12,264 nt of DNA from Candidatus Liptonbacteria bacterium RIFCSPLOWO2_01_FULL_53_13 (GTDB lineage Bacteria; Patescibacteriota; Minisyncoccia; UBA6257; 2-01-FULL-56-20): assembly GCA_001818895.1 (NCBI GenBank), contig MHLB01000064.1, positions 444 through 12,707 of the forward strand, read 5' to 3'. This document shows, one piece after another, positions 1 to 5,087 of the stretch (position 1 is its first letter; each line of letters begins with the position of its first letter). Under the pieces are notes generated by a model that was not told the DNA's origin, made no database searches, and worked only from the letters and a program-made list of their open reading frames with translations. Both the position numbers and the translations under genes were made by a program.

Positions 1-193
1 TTATCTTTATGATTTCAGGATTGGTATTCGCCTTGCAGGCATAATATAAATCCATTCCGGGGAAGCTCTCTTGCAATTCGCGGCATCGCGTACGGATATC
101 ATCCTCGTCATACGCGTACAAAGGCGACCCGAAATCTTTCACGATGCGCTCCGGTGAAATTCCCCCGATTGATATGCTTTTATGAATGCTCAT
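1..193 (-). CDS. lysA: Diaminopimelate decarboxylase-like protein, N-terminal part (runs off the window)
   Basis: The first 64 residues of a fold-type III PLP decarboxylase are visible, reading leftward from ATG at 193 to the window edge. FGSPLYAYDEDDIRTRCREL is the usual N-terminal strand and helix of this family. YYACKANTNPEIIKI holds the PLP-binding lysine, here Lys54, in the YA(V/C)KAN motif. LysA makes L-lysine from meso-diaminopimelate in the cytoplasm. Family membership is clear, but substrate choice cannot be settled because the catalytic C-terminal half is missing; ornithine, arginine or carboxynorspermidine decarboxylase remain possible. There is no good Shine-Dalgarno next to ATG 193. 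The frame stays open upstream to about position 293, but that stretch has no ATG, GTG or TTG codon, so ATG 193 is the only sensible start. A strong promoter lies at 287-314, giving a leader of about 86 nt. Confidence 0.8.
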   Translation of the reverse strand, partial: MSIHKSISIGGISPERIVKDFGSPLYAYDEDDIRTRCRELQESFPGMDLYYACKANTNPEIIKI

Positions 194-280
194 GTCGTTT
201 ACCGGCGCGCGCCATAGCTCCGACCAAACTACGTTATCGCTGGCGGGGCGGGACGATAATCCCGCGCCATGGCAATCGCA
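194..280 (-). promoter_or_regulatory. 5' leader of the lysA-like gene with hairpin and 13-codon mini-ORF
   Basis: The predicted leader of about 86 nt contains a GC-rich hairpin: a 6-bp stem of 248-253 with 260-265 and a 6-nt loop, with a further G-C pair or two outside a mismatch. It also contains a 13-codon frame starting ATG at 270 and ending TAG at 229-231 (MARDYRPAPPAIT). The mini-ORF has no lysine codons, and the leader is far too short for a lysine riboswitch. A control role is only a guess. Confidence 0.3.
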
Positions 281-286
281 GGGATT

Positions 287-314
287 ACTATATCAGATTT
301 TAACAGAATTTCAA
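287..314 (-). promoter_or_regulatory. Promoter of the lysA-like gene
   Basis: On the minus strand, TTGAAA (314-309) is followed after 16 nt by TATAGT (292-287), preceded by TGA as an extended -10. The predicted start of transcription is near 280. This is one of the few promoters in the window with both boxes and a real 5' leader. Confidence 0.6.
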
Positions 315-325
315 ATCAAAATTCA

Positions 326-346
326 GCGGATTCTTACCTAATCCGC
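326..346 (-). terminator. Possible intrinsic terminator of the 369-614 gene
   Basis: On the minus strand GCGGAT pairs with ATCCGC across a 9-nt loop and is followed by TGAATTTTGATTTG. The stem is short and the T-run is interrupted, so this is a weak call. It sits between the stop codon at 369 and the lysA promoter, where a terminator would be expected. Confidence 0.35.
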
Positions 347-368
347 ACAGCTCCGAATCCGCGATATC

Positions 369-614
369 CTACCCGCTCTTTTCGTATTCTTCAATTTTGC
401 CGGTGAGAAACTCGCGCGCTGAAGCGTCTGTCATGCGGGGAAGATATTCGCGCGCCGCGCCGAGGTAGAACTCCCGTATGTCCGCGACTTTACCGGGTGC
501 GATTTCCACTTCGCACGGTTTATCAATGTGCCCGCTCAACCATACCGCCATTTCCATGTCGCTTGCTCCTTGGGGCAACTGTTCCGGTCCTTCTATCTTC
601 GGCTCTTTTCTCAT
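369..614 (-). CDS. Small conserved-looking protein of unknown function
   Basis: An 81-residue acidic soluble protein, or 83 residues if ATG 620 is used. I do not recognise its family. It has no membrane segment or signal peptide. Two likely amphipathic helices are visible, one around DIREFYLGAAREYLP and one at the C-terminus around AREFLTGKIEEYEKSG. I prefer ATG 614 because an extended -10 box (TGTTAGAAT, 629-621) puts the transcription start at 614 itself, so the message would begin with this codon; ATG 620 would lie upstream of the transcript. The gene follows the 639-1484 gene on the same strand after a short gap but appears to have its own promoter. It may be real but is uncharacterised. 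Confidence 0.6.
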   Translation of the reverse strand: MRKEPKIEGPEQLPQGASDMEMAVWLSGHIDKPCEVEIAPGKVADIREFYLGAAREYLPRMTDASAREFLTGKIEEYEKSG

Positions 615-620
615 ACGCAT

Positions 621-629
621 ATTCTAACA
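621..629 (-). promoter_or_regulatory. Extended -10 promoter, leaderless start of the 369-614 gene
   Basis: TGT then TAGAAT on the minus strand. The -10 ends at 621, 6 nt before ATG 614, so the predicted +1 coincides with the start codon. No clear -35. Confidence 0.5.
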
Positions 630-638
630 TATAACGCC

Positions 639-1484
639 CTACCGTATCCCGCTGTCGCAACTCACATCAACGCTCGTGAACGCGCCGGTTTTCACCTCCG
701 CTTCTTTTGTTTCACAGAACGGGAGAGGACTGCCGGTCGGCGAAGAAACCTCTATCGCGTACGCGCCGGGCGCAAGCGCCGCTCGGAAGTTCCCCTTCAG
801 GTCGGAAGCGGACTGGCTCGCCACCGCGCCGTTCGCCTTGTTTCGGATAACCACTTTGGCATTCGCGTAGGGCCGGTCGGCGCAATTCGGGTCGGGCGGC
901 ATCCGTTCAACGGGGCACGTCGGGCCCGTGTGAATAAAACCGCTTATCCCGCTCGCGGGCACGGGAGCGACAGCCACGACCGCCGTCGCGCTCTCCGGCG
1001 TTGCGCTCTGCAAAGTAAACGTATAGCCCTTGAGAACGGCGCTTTGTTTCATAACCGTGCCGAGACGCAACTCTTCCGAAACTCCTCCAAGAGTTACGGA
1101 AAAAAGCGCCGAGAGTTCTCCCTGCCAGACGCATTGGACATCCTGCGGGCACCGCGAGTCATTGATTTCTTTAAGCGTGAGCGATAACTCACCGGGGAAA
1201 ACCGCTTTGCCGCCGGTGCGGAGAGTAACGGGCTTGCCGAGAACCGCGGTTTGAGCGGTCGTAGTGGCAACGGAGCCGGAATCATCTATGGCATGGGTAA
1301 ACGTGCGCCCGTCCGGAAGCTTGCATTGCTCCGGATAGGTCTCCAGGACAGGGTAGCCCGCCGCAACGCAATCTTCATATGACGCAATGTTTGAATAGGT
1401 GTCGGGCGGAGCAAAGAAAAGCCACGCGCCCCCTGCGATCACTGCGGCGCCAATCCCCGCGGCAATAAGTGTTTTTTGGTTCAT
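639..1484 (-). CDS. Anchored extracytoplasmic protein with Cys-pair motifs and a carboxypeptidase-regulatory-like domain
   Basis: 281 residues. Residues 6-24 are a single hydrophobic N-terminal segment (signal anchor or uncleaved signal; no lipobox). Residues 36-62 carry a Cys39/Cys54 motif, DCVAAGYPVLETYPEQC then PDGRTF, that I associate from memory with secreted CPR proteins. Residues 83-175 form a second module with DSRCPQDVQCVWQGE (Cys112, Cys118), a pattern seen in bacterial secreted proteins of unknown role. From about residue 180 a beta-rich module (SGISGFIHTGPTC, YANAKVVIRN, LKGNFRAALAPGAYAIEV) resembles carboxypeptidase regulatory-like domains. The paired cysteines suggest disulfides outside the membrane. 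An extended -10 starts transcription 1-2 nt before ATG 1484, and palindrome copy 1 lies about 70 bp upstream of that. Function unknown. Confidence 0.8.
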   Translation of the reverse strand: MNQKTLIAAGIGAAVIAGGAWLFFAPPDTYSNIASYEDCVAAGYPVLETYPEQCKLPDGRTFTHAIDDSGSVATTTAQTAVLGKPVTLRTGGKAVFPGELSLTLKEINDSRCPQDVQCVWQGELSALFSVTLGGVSEELRLGTVMKQSAVLKGYTFTLQSATPESATAVVAVAPVPASGISGFIHTGPTCPVERMPPDPNCADRPYANAKVVIRNKANGAVASQSASDLKGNFRAALAPGAYAIEVSSPTGSPLPFCETKEAEVKTGAFTSVDVSCDSGIR

Positions 1485-1492
1485 CGGTACTT

Positions 1493-1501
1493 ATGATACC
1501 A
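1493..1501 (-). promoter_or_regulatory. Extended -10 promoter of the 639-1484 gene
   Basis: TGG then TATCAT on the minus strand, ending 8 nt before ATG 1484. The predicted transcript starts 1-2 nt upstream of the start codon. Confidence 0.5.
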
Positions 1502-1539
1502 CGCCGAACGAAAATTGCTCCCATCACCATCAACCCCCA

Positions 1540-1567
1540 TGTTATGATGTACTAGTACATCATAACA
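1540..1567. repeat. Perfect 28-bp palindrome, copy 1 (GTACTAGTAC core)
   Basis: The half TGTTATGATGTACT is followed directly by its exact reverse complement, with the centre between 1553 and 1554. It lies between the divergent genes starting at 1484 and 1705. The same core occurs at 3823-3858 and 4265-4296. There is no T-tract on either side, so it is not an intrinsic terminator. Its inner CTAG/GTAC core resembles E. coli TrpR half-sites. An operator for the TrpR-like protein encoded at 3904-4206 is the favoured inference. Confidence 0.85.
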
Positions 1568-1666
1568 CCGCGCCGGACGCGCGCGGCGGACGGCGCGATG
1601 GGCGACGGGTGGGCGCAACGGGCGGCGCAGCGCGGCGCGGCGGGCAAAATGAGCCCTCCTTTTTTG
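1568..1666 (+). other. Extremely GC-rich block ending in a small terminator-like hairpin; possible small RNA
   Basis: About 78 nt (1568-1645) hold only nine A/T bases, roughly 88% GC, unlike the surroundings. The block ends in GGGC (1642-1645), a 7-nt loop, GCCC (1653-1656) and a run of mostly T to 1665. No convincing protein frame is present. A plus-strand transcript starting in palindrome copy 1 and stopping here would be a structured RNA of about 110 nt. It could equally be degenerate spacer. No homology to a known RNA family was recognised. Confidence 0.3.
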
Positions 1667-1688
1667 ATTAAGAATATTCTGCATTCCG

Positions 1689-1697
1689 TGCTACAAT
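1689..1697 (+). promoter_or_regulatory. Extended -10 promoter of the DUF4230 gene
   Basis: TGC then TACAAT, ending 7 nt before ATG 1705. The predicted transcription start is one base ahead of the start codon. Confidence 0.55.
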
Positions 1698-1704
1698 TTC
1701 CCGT

Positions 1705-2310
1705 ATGAAACTGCGCATCTATTTCCGGCTGGGATTCACCCTTGTTCTCCTCGCCCTTGTCCTTTGGGGGCTTTATGCGGTCGGCCTCATCGGCAATCAA
1801 TCCCCCGCCGGGATTTCCACCACCGCCGTAATCCGCGAACTGCGGGAGCTTGACCGGCTTGAAACCGCCTCATTCACCATAGAGAAAATCATTGACGCGG
1901 GCACGGCGGGAAACGGCATCAAGGAAATGCTCTTCGGCGACAGGATACTTCTCGTCGCCCACGGCGAAGTGGTGGCGGGATTTGACCTTTCCGAGCTCAA
2001 AGACAAAGATATCAAGATTGAGGGCAAGATGATTACGCTCGCGCTTCCCCCGCCCGCCATATTGATCTCGCGGTTGGACAACGAGGCGACGCGCGTCTAC
2101 GACCGGAAGCTCGGCCTTCTCGCCACGGGCGACAAAAATCTTGAGTCCGAGGCGCGGCTCACGGCGGAGAAATCCATCATAAGCGCCGCATGCAAGGGCG
2201 GCATCTTGAACGAGGCGTCCCAAAACGGCAGAAATCAGCTCTCCGCGCTCCTCGGCTCGCTCGGATTCACCACGATTATCGTAAACATCCCCGATGGGAG
2301 CTGTTCGTGA
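1705..2310 (+). CDS. DUF4230 family membrane-anchored protein
   Basis: 201 residues. One N-terminal membrane segment (about residues 8-28, LGFTLVLLALVLWGLYAVGL) anchors an extracytoplasmic domain. The rest fits my recollection of DUF4230: an early LETASFTIEKIID strand, GDRILLVAHGEVVAGFDLSEL, a strand ending in LPPPAIL, VYDRKLGLL, and a C-terminal helix with an ILNEASQNGRNQLSALLGSLGF-like stretch before the last strand TTIIVNI. The molecular role of the family is unknown. Its stop codon TGA overlaps the likely GTG start of the next gene (GTGA at 2307-2310), so the two are probably translationally coupled. The start is supported by the -10 box 7 nt upstream. Confidence 0.82.
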   Translation: MKLRIYFRLGFTLVLLALVLWGLYAVGLIGNQSPAGISTTAVIRELRELDRLETASFTIEKIIDAGTAGNGIKEMLFGDRILLVAHGEVVAGFDLSELKDKDIKIEGKMITLALPPPAILISRLDNEATRVYDRKLGLLATGDKNLESEARLTAEKSIISAACKGGILNEASQNGRNQLSALLGSLGFTTIIVNIPDGSCS

Positions 2311-3743
2311 TAACGAGTATGACGAAACAGGAGACGCATACTTTGGACGTGAGCAATGTTTGCAGGCAGGTCAAAGAAGCGTACCGGCAAAAAAATAAGC
2401 TTTCCGTATATCATGGAACAACCAATTCCACGCGGTCGCTTCGGTTTAAAACGGGAGAGTTTGTTGACATCAGCAAGCTGAACCGAATTCTTGCGATCAG
2501 CGAGAAAGAACGATACGCGCTGGTGGAACCGAACGTGCCGATGGATAAGCTCCTGCGCGCAACGCTCAAGGCGGGGTTGATGCCGGCTGTCGTGCCCGAA
2601 TTTCCGGGAATAACTTTGGGAGGAGGGATTCAGGGCGGTGCCGGAGAAAGCAGCTCTTTCAAATATGGCGGAGTCCACAACGGATGCGAGGAATATGAAA
2701 TGGTGCTCGGCAACGGAGAGCTGGTAAAAGCTTCGGCAAACGAAAACGCGGACCTGTATTGGGGAACCGCCTGTTCATACGGAACGCTCGGAATAATAAC
2801 GCTGGCAAAATTGCATCTTCTGCCGGCGAAGCGCTATGTGCGCCTCGCCTACCGGACGGTGCGCGGCGCCGAAGAGGCCGTCGCATTGCTCGCTGCAAGC
2901 GCCCGAAAGGACTTTGATTATATTGACGGCATACTATTTTCTAAAAACTTCGGGGTGGTTATGACGGGCAAGCTGACAGACGACAATCAGAATCTTCCGA
3001 TAGCAACGTTCCATAAGGCAACGGACGAATGGTTCTATCTGCACGCAGAAAGTTTCTCGCAGCGGCACCCGAATGGCGAAGAATGCATCCCGCTGGTTGA
3101 TTACTTGTTCAGATACGACAGAGGTGCGTTCTGGGCGGGCAAGTATGCCTTTCGCCGCGCGAATGTGCCTTTCAACAGAGTCACTCGATTTCTGCTCAAT
3201 CCATTCTTCAAGACGAGGACGATGTACCGCCTTTTGCACACGACGAACGCTTCACAGCAATACGTGTCGCAAGATATTTGTTTCCCGCAGAAAACCACCT
3301 TGCAATTCATCCGGTTCGTAGATGAAACATTGAACATATATCCGCTTTGGCTCTTGCCCATAAAACCGGCGCTTCACGAAAAATTGGCTCCGAGTTGGCT
3401 CCAAGATAATCTTGCGATAAATGTCGGCGTGTGGAGCGAATCAACCCGCGATGCGGATAAATTCATCTCGCTTAACAGAACCATGGAGGCCGTGGCTAAA
3501 AATCTTGGCGGGCGCAAAACGCTCTACGCCCATGCGTACTATACGCGGGAAGAATTTTGGAAAATCTACGACTTGGGATGGTATGAGGCATTGAGAAAGA
3601 AATATTATGCAACGGATGTTTTCCCGGATATCTATGAGAAGACCAACGTTTCCCGCAAATACACGCCTTCTCTGCGGAAAGGATTATGGGATTTTATAAA
3701 ATCCCCTTTCAAGATTCCCATTGACGCTTCCAAGCCCGAATAA
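2307..3743 (+). CDS. FAD-dependent oxidoreductase, delta(24)-sterol reductase (DHCR24)-like
   Basis: About 478 residues of a VAO/PCMH-fold flavoprotein. N-terminal FAD_binding_4-type features include FVDISKLNRILAI, YALVEPNVPMDKLL, VVPEFPGITLGGGIQGGAGE, SSSFKYGGVHNGCEEYEMVL and ENADLYWGTACSYGTLGI. These match human DHCR24 and plant DWARF1 nearly block for block. The C-terminal half also follows DHCR24: YIDGILFSKNFGVVMTGKLTD, YVSQDICFP, IYPLWLLPI, LYAHAYYTREEFWKIYD and ATDVFPDIYEKTNVS. Unlike human DHCR24 it has no N-terminal membrane helix. DHCR24 reduces the C24 double bond of sterols; nothing here shows a sterol pathway, so the true substrate is unknown. GTG 2307 is chosen because GGGAG (2296-2300) lies 6 nt upstream and the start overlaps the previous stop; ATG 2319 is the alternative (474 residues). 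Confidence 0.85.
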   Translation: MITSMTKQETHTLDVSNVCRQVKEAYRQKNKLSVYHGTTNSTRSLRFKTGEFVDISKLNRILAISEKERYALVEPNVPMDKLLRATLKAGLMPAVVPEFPGITLGGGIQGGAGESSSFKYGGVHNGCEEYEMVLGNGELVKASANENADLYWGTACSYGTLGIITLAKLHLLPAKRYVRLAYRTVRGAEEAVALLAASARKDFDYIDGILFSKNFGVVMTGKLTDDNQNLPIATFHKATDEWFYLHAESFSQRHPNGEECIPLVDYLFRYDRGAFWAGKYAFRRANVPFNRVTRFLLNPFFKTRTMYRLLHTTNASQQYVSQDICFPQKTTLQFIRFVDETLNIYPLWLLPIKPALHEKLAPSWLQDNLAINVGVWSESTRDADKFISLNRTMEAVAKNLGGRKTLYAHAYYTREEFWKIYDLGWYEALRKKYYATDVFPDIYEKTNVSRKYTPSLRKGLWDFIKSPFKIPIDASKPE

Positions 3744-3779
3744 AGTTGGCTGCCCGCCGAGTGCTTCCTACGTTCCCCT

Positions 3780-3813
3780 CAACGGCTCAACGACGACTCT
3801 CGTTGAGCCGTTG
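3780..3813. repeat. 14-bp stem-loop downstream of the DHCR24-like gene
   Basis: A perfect 14-bp stem (3780-3793 with 3800-3813) has a 6-nt loop. It sits 37 nt after the stop codon, in the convergent gap before the TrpR-like gene. It is followed by AAAAAC rather than a T-run, and the minus strand has no T-run on the far side, so it is not a classical intrinsic terminator. It could still block 3' exonucleases or help transcription end. It lies just 9 nt before palindrome copy 2. Confidence 0.6.
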
Positions 3814-3822
3814 AAAAACTTT

Positions 3823-3858
3823 CCCATGTTATGATGTACTAGTACATCATAACATGGG
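3823..3858. repeat. Perfect 36-bp palindrome, copy 2 (GTACTAGTAC core)
   Basis: The longest of the three copies: CCCATGTTATGATGTACT followed by its exact reverse complement, centred between 3840 and 3841, with one G-T and one A-T match outside. It lies between the 3' ends of the DHCR24-like gene and the TrpR-like gene, so here it is not in a promoter region for either. There is no T-tract on either side. Confidence 0.85.
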
Positions 3859-3903
3859 GACCGCGCAACTTACGCGCGTCAAAAGGCGGAACGAAACCAA
3901 TGT

Positions 3904-4206
3904 TCAGGATTTGCGCCGGTAATGCACCGCGCGCGCCAGAACGCCCGTTCCCGTTTCAAGGACCCGGGCGCCGCGATTCACGGTCTGCAGGGCTACGTGC
4001 AATTCCTCGCACACCGTACGCTGGGGCATTTCCTCCGCGAGCCGCTTCACTATTTGCAAGCGAGCGACAAATTCATGCATCTCGCCCGGAGTGAATATGT
4101 CTTCAAGCAGGGACTCAAACGCCTCCCGCCGGGAAGCGTGCGCGCGCAACAGCTCAATGAACTCATCCCTGTCTTTTCTGGCAATTTTGGCGTTTATATT
4201 TCTCAT
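3904..4206 (-). CDS. TrpR/YerC-superfamily DNA-binding repressor
   Basis: 100 residues, all-helical, close in length to E. coli TrpR (108). Residues 38-83 track TrpR: FTPGE at 38-42 (TrpR LTPDE), RLQIV at 49-53 (TrpR RVRIV), EMPQRTVCEEL at 59-69 (TrpR EMSQRELKNEL), then TVNRG at 75-79 (TrpR TITRG). One residue is missing between helices C and D. The helix-turn-helix spans about 60-83. TrpR residues Thr44, Arg54, Arg84 and Gly85 have counterparts (Thr39, Arg49, Arg78, Gly79), but TrpR Ser88 is Val82, so tryptophan binding is doubtful; some of these residues are also shared by non-tryptophan YerC-type proteins. Palindromes at 3823-3858 and 4265-4296 bracket the gene, and their cores resemble TrpR half-sites. 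Autoregulation and control of neighbours is inferred. No Shine-Dalgarno or close -10 was found; ATG 4206 is the only reasonable start. Confidence 0.82.
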   Translation of the reverse strand: MRNINAKIARKDRDEFIELLRAHASRREAFESLLEDIFTPGEMHEFVARLQIVKRLAEEMPQRTVCEELHVALQTVNRGARVLETGTGVLARAVHYRRKS

Positions 4207-4227
4207 GGTTTTTATTTGGTTTTTATT
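4206..4227. repeat. Two tandem 11-bp repeats at the TrpR-like gene start
   Basis: TGGTTTTTATT occurs twice head-to-tail on the plus strand, at 4206-4216 and 4217-4227. On the coding strand this is an A-rich stretch touching the ATG. It could be an unstructured ribosome-access region replacing a Shine-Dalgarno, or simple slippage. Confidence 0.6.
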
Positions 4228-4264
4228 CCCGCATTTATGAATTAATTACGGATCGACTCTTTGC

Positions 4265-4296
4265 TATGTTATGATGTACTAGTACATCATAACATA
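4265..4296. repeat. Perfect 32-bp palindrome, copy 3 (GTACTAGTAC core)
   Basis: TATGTTATGATGTACT followed by its exact reverse complement, centred between 4280 and 4281. It sits in the divergent promoter region of the TrpR-like gene (ATG 4206, minus) and the DUF2000 operon (ATG 4354, plus), at about -57 to -88 from the predicted plus-strand start. This is a classic place for an autoregulatory operator. Confidence 0.85.
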
Positions 4297-4337
4297 TGAA
4301 TGCTTTTTGCGTTCAACCGCGAAAATGCGTTGAAAAA

Positions 4338-4346
4338 TGATATAAT
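4338..4346 (+). promoter_or_regulatory. Extended -10 promoter of the DUF2000 operon
   Basis: TGA then a consensus TATAAT, ending 7 nt before ATG 4354. The predicted +1 is at 4353. It rules out the in-frame ATG at 4300 as the start for this promoter. No clear -35. Confidence 0.65.
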
Positions 4347-4353
4347 CAAACAT

Positions 4354-4791
4354 ATGGGCAACCAAGATGTAACGACTTATAAATTCGCGGCTGTTCTTAG
4401 CAAAAAAGTCGACTTAGGGAAGGTTATGAACGCTCTGGCGCATATGTCACTCGGACTTGCCGCGGGCGCAACTCCCGAGCAGATAAAGGAAATGGGATTC
4501 ATTGATTACGTGGATAAGGACGAAAACCACCACCGCAACTTATCAAAAAACAGCTACGTTATTCTGCGCGCCGACAATTCAAGCCGGATCAGGACCGTGC
4601 GCTCGCAAGCGATTGAAAGAGGAATCCTCTGCGTTGACTTCGCGCATACGATGCAGGAAGGCACCTATGCCGAACAGCTTGAGAGAACCAAGGGAACTCC
4701 GGAGGCGGATCTTGAATATTATGGTATCTGCCTGTTTGGCCCGATAACCGATGTAAGCGAGCTGACTAAAAAGTTTTCTCTGTGGAGATGA
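4354..4791 (+). CDS. DUF2000 family protein
   Basis: 145 residues. The N-terminus [30 protein letters not shown] is the hallmark of DUF2000, a small alpha/beta family thought to share the fold of peptidyl-tRNA hydrolase 2. Other typical pieces are [52 protein letters not shown] and [12 protein letters not shown]. The cellular role of the family is not established. ATG 4354 is chosen over the in-frame ATG at 4300 because of the promoter and because family similarity begins just after it. It is first in a tight plus-strand cluster: the GIY-YIG gene starts 13 nt after its stop. Confidence 0.85.
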   Translation: MGNQDVTTYKFAAVLSKKVDLGKVMNALAHMSLGLAAGATPEQIKEMGFIDYVDKDENHHRNLSKNSYVILRADNSSRIRTVRSQAIERGILCVDFAHTMQEGTYAEQLERTKGTPEADLEYYGICLFGPITDVSELTKKFSLWR

Positions 4792-4804
4792 GAGAAAAAC
4801 AACG

Positions 4805-5068
4805 ATGTACGCCGTCTATATTCTTGAGTGCGCCGATAAGACCCTGTATGCGGGCTCTACGAACGATTTGAAAAAGAGATTGCGGCAACATAACGAATCC
4901 AAGCAGGGCGCGCACTACACGAAAATCCGCCGTCCGGTAACGCTCAAATATTCCGAACAGTTCCGCACGCTTGGGAGAGCCCGCGCCCGCGAAGCGGAAA
5001 TCAAGCGCTGGAGTCGGGAGAAAAAACTGGAATTGATCCGACGACCTCGCCAATCCGCCAAAAAATAA
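4805..5068 (+). CDS. GIY-YIG domain nuclease, UPF0213/YhbQ-like
   Basis: 87 residues, the usual size for a stand-alone GIY-YIG protein. The motif pair is VYI at residues 4-6 and YAG at 15-17 within [17 protein letters not shown], including the conserved arginine. [18 protein letters not shown] carries the family glutamate at the C-terminal end of the domain. Such proteins resemble the nuclease domains of UvrC and homing endonucleases; the cellular role of this small class, probably DNA repair or metabolism, is unclear. It sits between the DUF2000 and SanA-like genes with gaps of 13 and 19 nt, consistent with an operon. Confidence 0.88.
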   Translation: MYAVYILECADKTLYAGSTNDLKKRLRQHNESKQGAHYTKIRRPVTLKYSEQFRTLGRARAREAEIKRWSREKKLELIRRPRQSAKK

Positions 5069-5087
5069 TTTTCATGCAACTCAAAAT

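Noticed and set aside
528..1187. 219-codon open frame on the plus strand
   Set aside because: Antisense to the anchored protein gene at 639-1484; Arg/His-rich composition without recognisable motifs.
2190..2306. Upstream extension of the DHCR24-like frame
   Set aside because: It overlaps the end of the DUF4230 gene and adds a basic stretch not seen in DHCR24 proteins; GTG 2307 with GGGAG upstream is a better start.
3780..3858. Stem-loop and palindrome as a bidirectional intrinsic terminator
   Set aside because: Neither structure has a T-run on the 3' side of either strand; the 3780-3813 stem is followed by an A-run. Kept as repeats only.
1540..4296. Palindromes as CRISPR repeats
   Set aside because: Copies are more than 400 nt apart with genes between them, there are no regular spacers and no cas genes.
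4300..4353. Earlier ATG 4300 as start of the DUF2000 gene
   Set aside because: A consensus extended -10 at 4338-4346 lies inside this stretch, and the added residues are not family-like.
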